Shown piece after piece: positions 1 through 5,065 of a stretch of DNA of 5,065 nt. Both the position numbers and the translations under genes were made by a program. Positions within the stretch are counted from its first letter, which is position 1. Every line of letters begins with the position of its first letter. The notes beneath the pieces were generated by a model. It was not told the DNA's origin, ran no database searches, and saw only the letters and a program-made list of their open reading frames with translations. Source of the stretch: Rubrivivax sp. (GTDB lineage Bacteria > Pseudomonadota > Gammaproteobacteria > Burkholderiales > Burkholderiaceae_C); the NCBI GenBank assembly GCA_020851615.1, contig JADZCL010000052.1, positions 1 through 5,065 on the forward strand, read 5' to 3'.

Positions 1-841
1 CGCCCTCGCCCTTCAGGAAGGCCGGCGGATTGCCTTCGGTCGGGTTGGGCAGCAGGCGCACGATGATGTCCAGCAGCTCGCCCACACCTGCGCCGGTCTT
101 TGCCGAGACGAAGCACACCGGAATCAGATGCCCCTCGCGCAGCGCCTGCTCAAGCGGGGCGTGCAGCTCGGCGGCATCGACGTCGCCGTCCTCCAGGTAG
201 CGGTCGACGAAGGCGGCGTCGACCTCGACGACCTGCTCGACGAGCGCCCGGTGCGCGTCCTCGACCGCGCCGAAGTCGCTGTGCCCCGCGCGGTTGTAGA
301 AGCAATCGACCACGCGCGTGGCGTCGGCGTCGGGCAGGTTCAGCGGCAGGCATTCGTTGCCGAAAGCGGCACGGATCTGCGCCAGCAGCGCCTCGAGCTT
401 CTCGGGCGCGGCGTCGATGCGGTTGACGATGATGAGCCGGTCGAGCCCGCGTGCGGCGGCGTACTCCATCATGCGCACCGCCATGGGCTCGATGCCGGTG
501 GCCGCGTTGATGACGATCGCGGCGGTCTCGACGGCTTCGAGCGCCGGCAGGCTCTGGCCGAGGAAGTCGTTGCCTCCCGGCGTGTCGACGATGTGAATGC
601 GCGTGCCTGCATGCTCCACGTGCAGCAGCGCCGAGTTCAGGGAATGCTGCATGCGCCGCTCGAGCACGTCGTGGTCGCTCACGGTGCTGCCGCGCTCGAT
701 GCTGCCCATTGCGCCGATGACGCCGCAGCGCTGCAGCAGCGCCTCGGCCAGCAGCGTCTTGCCAGCCGCTGCAGGACCCACCAGGGCCAGGGTACGGATC
801 GACTCGGTGCCAGTTGCGGCACCGGCGGCTGGGCTTGGCAT
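1..841 (-). CDS. Elongation factor G-like GTPase, N-terminal part (3' end outside window)
   Basis: This is the G domain of a translational GTPase related to EF-G, most like the EF-G-like paralogues (EF-G2/FusA2 type) rather than canonical FusA. The 280 visible residues show the G1 P-loop (G22 to T29, GPAAAGKT), a switch I region with GSTVSD around T53, G3 DTPG at 86-89, G4 NRID at 140-143 and G5 SAK at 246-248. Residues of about 160-240 match the G' insertion of EF-G, and the PNP near 265 marks the exit toward domain II. EF-G-like proteins are usually near 680-700 residues, so about 60% is missing to the left. Start chosen at 841 because an AGGAGA lies 7 bases upstream. Odd points: DTPG is followed by G-N-D-F instead of the H-V-D-F of EF-G, so the catalytic histidine is replaced by glycine, and G4 has Arg where Lys is usual. 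The cellular role of these paralogues is not well settled. It is divergent from the transporter operon and probably unrelated to it. Confidence 0.88.
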   Translation of the reverse strand, partial: MPSPAAGAATGTESIRTLALVGPAAAGKTLLAEALLQRCGVIGAMGSIERGSTVSDHDVLERRMQHSLNSALLHVEHAGTRIHIVDTPGGNDFLGQSLPALEAVETAAIVINAATGIEPMAVRMMEYAAARGLDRLIIVNRIDAAPEKLEALLAQIRAAFGNECLPLNLPDADATRVVDCFYNRAGHSDFGAVEDAHRALVEQVVEVDAAFVDRYLEDGDVDAAELHAPLEQALREGHLIPVCFVSAKTGAGVGELLDIIVRLLPNPTEGNPPAFLKGEG

Positions 842-848
842 GGACGGC

Positions 849-854
849 TCTCCT
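849..854 (-). promoter_or_regulatory. Ribosome-binding site of the EF-G-like gene
   Basis: The minus strand reads AGGAGA here, followed by seven bases and the ATG at 841. This strong Shine-Dalgarno match fixes the start of the EF-G-like gene. Confidence 0.75.
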
Positions 855-979
855 GCAGCCGGCCGCGCGCCGTCGGCGGGCTGTGTCGTTGAAGGACGTG
901 ATCAGGCTGCCACGGGCGCGCGAACCAGACTACGCCTTTCGGCAAGTCGCCACAATGGGCAGGAATCTGGGGCCTGTGC

Positions 980-994
980 GGGGTGGATCACCCC
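980..994. repeat. Inverted repeat GGGGTG-GAT-CACCCC
   Basis: Two perfect 6-base arms are separated by GAT, with no extension of the pairing outward. It could be an operator half-site pair or a short GC-rich hairpin. No T-run follows on either side, so it does not look like an intrinsic terminator. It lies about 85 bases before the start of the substrate-binding protein gene. A repeat this short can arise by chance in such GC-rich DNA. Confidence 0.4.
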
Positions 995-1012
995 ACTGGC
1001 CGCCTGAAAAGT

Positions 1013-1051
1013 GCATTCCCGCTGCCTCTTTCCGGCAATAATCCGGAATGC
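1013..1051. repeat. Wider inverted repeat GCATTCC / GGAATGC overlapping the previous dyad
   Basis: Seven-base arms at 1013-1019 and 1045-1051 are perfect complements across a 25-base loop. The right arm shares 1045-1048 with the right arm of the TTCCGG dyad, so in RNA the two pairings would exclude each other. The left arm, in the context AAAAGTGCATTCC, also partly resembles an NsrR half-site (AAGATGYATTT), but the spacing of the two arms is wrong for NsrR. The support is modest. Confidence 0.3.
1030..1048. repeat. Inverted repeat TTCCGG-N7-CCGGAA with AT-rich centre
   Basis: Perfect 6-base arms (1030-1035 and 1043-1048) flank CAATAAT, one of the few AT-rich stretches in the window. The 19-base dyad with an AT-rich centre is the size expected of an operator, and the centre includes the AATAAT -10 candidate for the operon. 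It ends 30 bases before the chosen ATG at 1079. Alternatively it is a leader-RNA hairpin. The sequence does not match any regulator site I recognise. Confidence 0.45.
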
Positions 1052-1066
1052 GAATCGCTCGCACAT

Positions 1067-1071
1067 AAAGG
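1067..1071 (+). promoter_or_regulatory. Ribosome-binding site deciding the start of the substrate-binding protein
   Basis: AAAGG lies seven bases before the ATG at 1079. The frame is open upstream to an ATG at 983, but that would add 32 residues with no family character in front of the signal peptide and would put the inverted repeats inside the coding region. The 1079 start places the twin-arginine signal near the N-terminus, as expected. Confidence 0.65.
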
Positions 1072-1078
1072 CATCGTC

Positions 1079-2122
1079 ATGGCTGAAATCCTGCCCCACT
1101 CGAAGCGCCTGCCGCCGCCTGCCCGCACGCGACTGCGTCGGCGCACTCTGCTGCTGGCTGCGGTGGGGGCCGCCAGCCTGCCGACCCTGGTGCCCGCGGC
1201 GCAGCGGCGCAGCAAGCTGGTGCTCGCCGGGCCGCCGGCGGCGGTGTCGTACCCGCTGATGCGCATGGTGCAGTCGGGGGCGCTGGCCGACTGGGCCGGG
1301 CAGGTCGAGTTCCTGACCTGGAAGGACCCCGACCAACTGCGCCTGCTGGCCATCGAGGGCAAGGCCGACTTCGTTGCCATGCCGACCAACGTCGCGGCCA
1401 ACCTCTTCAACCGCGGGGTGCGCCTGGCGCTGCTCAACGTCCCCACCTGGGGGGTGCTGTGGATCCTGTCGCGCAGCCGCGGCCCATTGACGCTGGCCGA
1501 CCTGAAGGGGCAGGAACTGCTCGTGCCTTTCCGCGGCGACATGCCCGACATCGTGCTGCAGTTGCTGGCCGCGCGCGAGGGCATCGACCTGCGCCGCGAC
1601 ATCAAGCTGCGCTATGTCGGCTCGCCGCTGGACGCGATGCAGATGCTGCTGATGCGCCAGTCCGACAACGCGCTGCTGGCCGAGCCGGCGGCGTCGATGG
1701 CGCTGCGCAAGACGCATTCGTTCCCGCTCTCGACGGTGGCCCCGGAGCTGTACCGCGCGATGGATGTCCAGGCCGAGTGGGGGCGGGTGTTGCAGCGCGC
1801 CCCCCAGATGCCGCAAGCCGGCACTTGCGTGCTGGGCCCGGCGCTGGCCGACCTGCCCCTGCGCGCGGCATTCCAGCAGGCCTTTGCGCGCGCGCTCGAC
1901 GAGTGCGAGGCCGGCCCCGAGGCCTGCGGCAGCACGGTTGAGCATTACGTGCCGCAGCTGTCTGCGGCGGCGGTGGCCGACGCCATCCGTGCCGACAACG
2001 CGCGCTTCGTCACCGGGCGGGCCGCGCGCGACGAGTTGCAGTTCTTCTTCCAGCAGTTGCTGGCGCGCCAGCCCGGGCTGGTCGGGGGTGCGCTGCCCGG
2101 CGACGCGTTCTACGCCGAGTGA
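1079..2122 (+). CDS. ABC transporter substrate-binding protein, NitT/TauT (NMT1/SsuA-like) class, Tat signal
   Basis: This 347-residue protein is the likely periplasmic binding subunit of the importer encoded by the next two genes. The N-terminus has a basic stretch (R16 to R22), a twin-arginine core RRTLLL at 21-26, a hydrophobic segment and a plausible signal peptidase site after VPA (38-40). This suggests export through Tat in folded form, although Sec export is not excluded. The mature part has features of the COG0715/NMT1 fold: an opening strand KLVLAGPPAAVSYPL (46-60), the DPDQLRLLAIEGKADFVAMP region (83-102), and a TLADLKGQELLVP segment (138-150) before the second lobe. Length is typical of the family. 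The ligand cannot be named: relatives bind sulfonates, taurine, nitrate, thiamine precursors or other small molecules. Residues after about 285 form a helical, Gln-rich tail. It is first in the operon, 30 bases before the permease gene. Confidence 0.85.
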   Translation: MAEILPHSKRLPPPARTRLRRRTLLLAAVGAASLPTLVPAAQRRSKLVLAGPPAAVSYPLMRMVQSGALADWAGQVEFLTWKDPDQLRLLAIEGKADFVAMPTNVAANLFNRGVRLALLNVPTWGVLWILSRSRGPLTLADLKGQELLVPFRGDMPDIVLQLLAAREGIDLRRDIKLRYVGSPLDAMQMLLMRQSDNALLAEPAASMALRKTHSFPLSTVAPELYRAMDVQAEWGRVLQRAPQMPQAGTCVLGPALADLPLRAAFQQAFARALDECEAGPEACGSTVEHYVPQLSAAAVADAIRADNARFVTGRAARDELQFFFQQLLARQPGLVGGALPGDAFYAE

Positions 2123-2152
2123 TTTCCCTGCGCCTCGTCCACGCGTGAACCG

Positions 2153-2944
2153 ATGAAGCTGCTGCTGCGCGCGACTGGCGCCGTCGCCACCTACGTCTGG
2201 AGCGCCTGGGGCGCGGTCGCCAGCATGCTGGCGGCGCTGGCGGTGTGGGAGTGGGCGGCAGCGCAGCTGGGCCCGCTGGCCCTGCCGGGCCCGCTGGCTG
2301 CGGGGCAGGCGTTGCTGGACCTGATCGCACGCGGCAGCCTGTGGCCCGAGCTCATGGCCACCGCGCGGCGCGCCCTCATCGGCCTGGCCTTGTCCATCGG
2401 CGCCGGCACGCTGCTGGGCGTGCTGGCGGGCTTGTCATCGACCGCGGCGCTGGCCTCACGCCCGCTGGTGACGGTGATCCTGGGCACCCCACCCATTGCC
2501 TGGCTGGTGCTGGCGCTGCTGTGGTTTGGCAGCGGCGACGGCACGCCGGTGTTCACCGTCTTCATTGCCACCGTGCCGATCGTCTTCGGTGCCGCGCTGC
2601 AGGGCACCCGAACGCTGGATGCCCAGCTGCGCGACATGGCGCGCGCCTACGGCCTGCCCTGGCACATGACGCTGCTGCAGGTCTACGGCCCGCACGTGCT
2701 GTCCTATGTCTTCCCGGCCTGGATCACGGCCCTGGGCAGTGCCTGGAAAGTGGTCGTGATGGCCGAGTTGCTGGCCAGCGCGGATGGCGTCGGGGCGGCG
2801 CTGGCGATCGCCCGCTCGCAGCTCGACACGGCGGCCGCGCTGGCCTGGACGGGCGCCGTCGTCGCCTCGCTGCTGCTGCTGGAATACGCCGTGCTGGAGC
2901 CGATCAAGCGCGAGTTCGAGCGCTGGCGCCAGGACGCCAGCTGA
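2153..2944 (+). CDS. ABC transporter permease, SsuC/TauC-like
   Basis: This 263-residue inner-membrane subunit belongs to the binding-protein-dependent transport (BPD_transp_1) family. About six membrane segments are visible, roughly at 15-37, 72-93, 101-125, 131-150, 185-208 and 228-247. The cytoplasmic coupling (EAA) loop is DMARAYGLPWHMTLLQVYGP at 161-180, with the Gly at 167 and closing Pro at 180; it should dock on the ATPase encoded next. Length and the TPPIAWLVLALLWFG segment (112-126) are typical of SsuC/TauC/NrtB-type permeases. The start at 2153 has no strong Shine-Dalgarno (only GTGA nearby), so it may rely on coupling to the preceding gene. The C-terminus is charged and cytoplasmic. 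Twenty bases separate it from the ATPase gene. The transporter class is sure; the substrate is unknown. Confidence 0.88.
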   Translation: MKLLLRATGAVATYVWSAWGAVASMLAALAVWEWAAAQLGPLALPGPLAAGQALLDLIARGSLWPELMATARRALIGLALSIGAGTLLGVLAGLSSTAALASRPLVTVILGTPPIAWLVLALLWFGSGDGTPVFTVFIATVPIVFGAALQGTRTLDAQLRDMARAYGLPWHMTLLQVYGPHVLSYVFPAWITALGSAWKVVVMAELLASADGVGAALAIARSQLDTAAALAWTGAVVASLLLLEYAVLEPIKREFERWRQDAS

Positions 2945-2952
2945 CGACGGGC

Positions 2953-2956
2953 AAGG
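2953..2956 (+). promoter_or_regulatory. Ribosome-binding site of the ABC ATPase gene
   Basis: AAGG lies eight bases before the ATG at 2965. The frame is open far upstream inside the permease gene, so this site and the start of family similarity (MLEIEGLHHAYG) together decide the start. Confidence 0.6.
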
Positions 2957-2964
2957 TCGCACCC

Positions 2965-3720
2965 ATGCTCGAGATCGAAGGCCTGCACCATGCCTATGGC
3001 GTGACCGAGGTGCTGCACGACGTCAGCCTGCACCTGCGTGCGGGCGAGTTGCTGGCGCTGGTGGGGCCCTCGGGCTGTGGCAAGACGACGCTGCTGCACC
3101 TGGCTGCGGGCCTGCTGCCCCTGCAGAAGGGTCGCATCCGGCGCGCTGTGCCGCGTCCGGCCATGCTGTTCCAGCAACCCCGCCTGCTGCCGTGGCAGCG
3201 CACGCTGGACAACATCGGTATCGGCCTGCGCGCGCAGGGCATCGCACGGGGTGCTGCGCGCGAGCGTGCACGGCTGCTCGGACATGAACTGGGTCTGGAC
3301 GAGCGTGCGCTGCAGGCCTATCCGCACCAGCTCTCGGGCGGCATGCAGAGTCGTGCGGCCCTGGCCCGTGCGCTGCTGCTGGAGCCTGCGCTGCTCTTGC
3401 TCGACGAGCCTTTTTCGGCGCTCGACATCGGCCTGCGGGCCCAGTTGCATGCGCTGCTGCTGGATCACGTGCACCGCCGCGGCACCGCGGTGCTGCTGAT
3501 CACGCACGACTTGATGGAGGCCGTGCGGCTGGCCGACTCGGTGCTGGTGCTGGCGCCTGCACCCGGGCATGTCGTCCACCGCCAGCCCATGGTGGGTGCA
3601 GCACGCCAGCGCGATGACGCGGCCGTGCACCGCGCGGCGGCCGCGCTGCTGACGGTGCCTGCCTTGCGCCAGGCCTTCGACCTGCCGCCGTTGACGGAGG
3701 GCGCATGCGCACCGGCGTGA
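2965..3720 (+). CDS. ABC transporter ATP-binding protein, SsuB/TauB-like
   Basis: This 251-residue ATPase would power the importer, two copies working on the cytoplasmic face of the permease. All catalytic elements are intact: Walker A GPSGCGKTT (34-42), Q-loop at Q70 in LFQQPRLLPW, signature LSGGM (123-127), Walker B LLLLDEPF (143-150) with E148 as the catalytic base, D-loop SALD (151-154) and the switch histidine H181 in ITHD. The NQ-poor, short form between Walker A and the Q-loop (about 28 residues) and the LLPW motif are typical of the nitrate/sulfonate/taurine transporter class. The 16-base overlap of its 3' end with the nnrS start indicates translational coupling. Nothing suggests loss of function. 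Substrate specificity cannot be inferred from this subunit. Confidence 0.92.
   Translation: MLEIEGLHHAYGVTEVLHDVSLHLRAGELLALVGPSGCGKTTLLHLAAGLLPLQKGRIRRAVPRPAMLFQQPRLLPWQRTLDNIGIGLRAQGIARGAARERARLLGHELGLDERALQAYPHQLSGGMQSRAALARALLLEPALLLLDEPFSALDIGLRAQLHALLLDHVHRRGTAVLLITHDLMEAVRLADSVLVLAPAPGHVVHRQPMVGAARQRDDAAVHRAAAALLTVPALRQAFDLPPLTEGACAPA
3696..3700 (+). promoter_or_regulatory. Ribosome-binding site of nnrS inside the ATPase gene
   Basis: GGAGG sits four bases before the ATG at 3705, within the last codons of the ATPase gene. It is the strongest Shine-Dalgarno in the operon and supports efficient separate initiation of nnrS on the same transcript. Confidence 0.7.
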
Positions 3721-4946
3721 ACCCGCTGCACCCCGAGCACGCGCTGTGGCAGTGCGCGCTGCGCCCTTTCTTCATCGGCGCGCTGGCGCTGGCGCTGGCG
3801 GTCATGGCCGTGTGGCTGCTCGTGCTCGGGGTGGGCCTGCCGCTGGCAACCGCGGCGCACCCTCGCTGGCACGGCCTGGCGCTGCTGCTGGGCATGGGCA
3901 CGGCCGCCGTGGCCGGCTTCCTGCTGACGGCGGTGCCCGAGTTCACCTTGTCGCCCGAGTTTCCAGAGCCGCTGATGCGGCGCGCCTTTGCGTTCTGGCT
4001 GCCTGGTGCCTTGCTGCCCTGGCTGCCACTGCCGCAGGCCGAAGCGGCGGCGGCGCTGGCGCAATGCCTGTTCCTGGCCTGGTTGTCGCGCCAGGTGCTG
4101 CCACGCCTGTGGCAACAGGATGGGCGGCCGCACCTGGAGCTGCTGGCCGGGCTGCTGGGCCTGCAGGCGGCGCTGCTCGGCCTGGCGCAGGCCCTGTGGC
4201 GCGCACAGCCCGCCGGCCCCTGGCTGGACGCGCTGCTGCTGGCCTTCGCGGCGCTGACGGTGCTGGCGGCCAGCCGCATCTCGATGCGCATCGTCAATCG
4301 GGCGCTCGATGCACGCCGTGCGGCAGGGCTGCCGGTGCCGGACGACCCCTACCTCGCGCGCCCGCCGCGGCGCCGACTGGCCTTGACGCTGCTGGCTGCG
4401 TTGGCGACGCTGGGCGTGCTGCCGACGCCCTTGCCGCGCGTGCAAGGCTGGCTGGCCCTGGCCAGCGCTGCGGCGATGGCCGCATTGATGACCGATTGGC
4501 ACGTCGGACGCGCCCTGCTGCGGCGCTGGCCCCTGGCGCTCTACGCCGTCTACGTCAGCCTGGCCCTGGGTTGCGCCCTGTTCGGCCTGGGCCTGCTTGG
4601 CCTGGGTGGCGCGTGGATCAGCGCGGGGCGACACCTGATCGCGGTCGGCGGCTTCGGCCTGGCGATCTTCATGGTGATGGCGATTGCCGGACGCACGCAC
4701 GTGGGTGTGGCACTTGATGAGCGGCCCTGGTTGCCGGCGGCGGTGTTGCTGCTGCTCGGGGCCGCCGCGGCACGCGTCGTCGCGGCACTGGACGGATCAT
4801 GGCTGGCGTTGTTGGCTGCGGCACTGGCCTGGCTGCTGGCCTTCGGCTGGATGGCCGCATACAGCCTGCCCCTGTGGTGGCGTTGCCGTGCAGACGGCCA
4901 GCGCGGTTGCCAGGAGCCGTTGGACGGAGAAGAGGGCGAACACTGA
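3705..4946 (+). CDS. nnrS: NnrS family haem/copper membrane protein
   Basis: This 413-residue protein is almost entirely membrane-embedded, with about 12 hydrophobic segments (roughly 21-45, 56-77, 94-109, 112-132, 145-165, 172-190, 224-240, 247-263, 276-300, 308-327, 342-362 and 366-391). NnrS hallmarks are the N-terminal LRPFFIGA (19-26), WH at 55-56 leading into AAVAGFLLTAVPEF (67-80), the ASRISMRIVNRAL stretch (189-201) in place of the usual GRVIP-type motif, and the C-terminal H310...GGFGLAIFMVMAIAGRTHVG (315-334). In the family, NnrS binds haem and copper and is linked to resistance to nitric oxide and to denitrification; its exact chemistry is not settled. Odd point: the usual WHAHE is WHGLA here, so the second histidine is absent. 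The tail after 393 is soluble, with two cysteines (C394, C402) and an acidic end. It overlaps the ATPase gene by 16 bases, so it belongs to the transporter operon. Family assignment is from motif recall, not a search. Confidence 0.82.
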   Translation: MRTGVNPLHPEHALWQCALRPFFIGALALALAVMAVWLLVLGVGLPLATAAHPRWHGLALLLGMGTAAVAGFLLTAVPEFTLSPEFPEPLMRRAFAFWLPGALLPWLPLPQAEAAAALAQCLFLAWLSRQVLPRLWQQDGRPHLELLAGLLGLQAALLGLAQALWRAQPAGPWLDALLLAFAALTVLAASRISMRIVNRALDARRAAGLPVPDDPYLARPPRRRLALTLLAALATLGVLPTPLPRVQGWLALASAAAMAALMTDWHVGRALLRRWPLALYAVYVSLALGCALFGLGLLGLGGAWISAGRHLIAVGGFGLAIFMVMAIAGRTHVGVALDERPWLPAAVLLLLGAAAARVVAALDGSWLALLAAALAWLLAFGWMAAYSLPLWWRCRADGQRGCQEPLDGEEGEH

Positions 4947-4955
4947 ACGCGCCGC

Positions 4956-4961
4956 TACACT
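4956..4961 (+). promoter_or_regulatory. Possible -10 element (TACACT) downstream of nnrS
   Basis: TACACT in the context GCTACACTG resembles -10 hexamers (4 of 6 to TATAAT) often seen just before genes in GC-rich beta-proteobacteria. No -35 at 16-18 bases upstream is convincing. If used, transcription would begin at or a few bases before the ATG at 4968. Confidence 0.25.
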
Positions 4962-4967
4962 GAGGCG

Positions 4968-5065
4968 ATGCGCGCCCCCATGCGACATGCGATCCGCCAC
5001 GTGGGCCCGGGGGTGCCGGGCGCGGCTGCAACCCGTGCGGCGCGCGTGCGGCGGCCGCATGCAGC
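4968..5065 (+). CDS. Possible 5' end of an unidentified gene (runs off the window)
   Basis: A plus-strand frame opens with ATG at 4968 and has no stop through to the right edge, giving 32 residues rich in Arg, Ala and Pro (beginning MRAPMRHAIRH). GAGG at 4962-4965 is only two bases before the ATG, which is too close for normal initiation; a second in-frame ATG at 4980 lacks a well-spaced site as well. Open frames of this length are common by chance in such GC-rich DNA. No family is recognisable, so whether it is coding is uncertain. No terminator-like hairpin with a T-run is visible between nnrS and this point. Confidence 0.25.
   Translation, partial: MRAPMRHAIRHVGPGVPGAAATRAARVRRPHA

Larger units (their letters stand above)
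842..1078. promoter_or_regulatory. Divergent intergenic region between the EF-G-like gene and the ABC-nnrS operon
   Basis: These 237 bases separate two genes transcribed away from each other, so promoters for both should lie here. No strong sigma-70 pair is visible in either direction. The best plus-strand -10 candidate is AATAAT at 1037-1042, without a good -35. The only minus-strand candidate, TTGTGG (950-955) with a 17-base spacer to TAGTCT (927-932), is weak. Three short inverted repeats lie between 980 and 1051, on the side nearer the transporter operon. No TTGAT-N4-ATCAA FNR/NnrR box and no sigma-54 GG-N10-GC element was found. The promoter role is inferred from gene arrangement. Confidence 0.55.

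Noticed and set aside
128..892. Plus-strand open frame (254 codons) opposite the EF-G-like gene
   Set aside because: The minus strand has all five G motifs of a translational GTPase in the right order; the plus-strand product shows no recognisable features.
889..904. TTGA...TGATCA resembling an FNR/NnrR box
   Set aside because: From TTGAA the half-site spacing is 6 rather than 4 and the right half is GATCA, not ATCAA, so it does not fit the TTGAT-N4-ATCAA pattern.
927..955. TTGTGG-N17-TAGTCT as a minus-strand promoter for the EF-G-like gene
   Set aside because: Each hexamer matches consensus at only about three positions; spacing alone is not enough to call it.
998..1014. TGG...TGC resembling a sigma-54 promoter
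   Set aside because: GG and GC are 13 bases apart instead of 10, and the -24 and -12 contexts do not match.
1007..1019. NsrR-like half-site AAAAGTGCATTCC
   Set aside because: It matches only about 8 of 11 positions of one half, and the complementary half is 25 bases away instead of adjacent.
983..1078. Upstream in-frame extension of the substrate-binding protein to ATG 983
   Set aside because: It has no well-placed ribosome-binding site, the 32 extra residues look unlike a signal sequence, and it would push the Tat signal away from the N-terminus.
902..1945. Minus-strand open frame (347 codons) opposite the substrate-binding protein gene
   Set aside because: The Gln/His/Arg-rich translation has no domain signs and overlaps a well-supported plus-strand gene, so it is a compositional shadow.
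3465..4700. Long minus-strand open frame (411 codons) opposite the ATPase and nnrS genes
   Set aside because: Its product is Gln/Arg-rich low-complexity sequence, the usual shadow of a GC-rich gene rich in Leu and Ala codons. The plus strand has clear family motifs over the same interval.
4947..5065. Terminator after nnrS
   Set aside because: The GC-rich complementary stretches near 5000-5030 are not followed by a T-run, so no intrinsic terminator can be supported.

Overview
This 5,065 bp window is very GC-rich, with strong third-position G/C bias in every real gene. Codon use and gene types suggest a beta-proteobacterium, probably a Burkholderiales member of the Rubrivivax/Leptothrix/Ideonella kind. 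That placement is inferred from composition and protein style, not from a search.

Layout: (1) Positions 1-841, minus strand, hold the N-terminal 280 residues of a translation-factor GTPase of the EF-G-like (EF-G2/FusA2) type; its 3' end lies beyond the left edge. (2) A 237 bp divergent intergenic region (842-1078) contains ribosome-binding sites for both flanking genes and three short inverted repeats. (3) Positions 1079-4946, plus strand, form a compact four-gene unit: a Tat-type periplasmic substrate-binding protein, an ABC permease and an ABC ATPase of the nitrate/sulfonate/taurine (NitT/TauT, SsuABC-like) class, then a 12-segment membrane protein of the NnrS family. Gaps are 30 bp and 20 bp, followed by a 16 bp overlap. 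(4) The last 119 bp hold a possible -10 element and a possible, unidentified start of another plus-strand reading frame.

The plus-strand genes read as one operon: a complete ABC importer (binding protein, membrane subunit, ATPase) translationally coupled to NnrS. NnrS proteins are haem- and copper-containing membrane proteins tied to nitric oxide stress and denitrification, whereas the transporter class usually brings in small anions or sulfonates, thiamine precursors or similar compounds. Why an importer of this class should be coupled to NnrS is the main open question here. The substrate cannot be read from the sequence, and no nitrite or nitric oxide reductase gene or clear FNR/NnrR box is in the window. 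The second point of interest is the EF-G-like GTPase, whose G3 motif lacks the histidine that EF-G normally uses for GTP hydrolysis.
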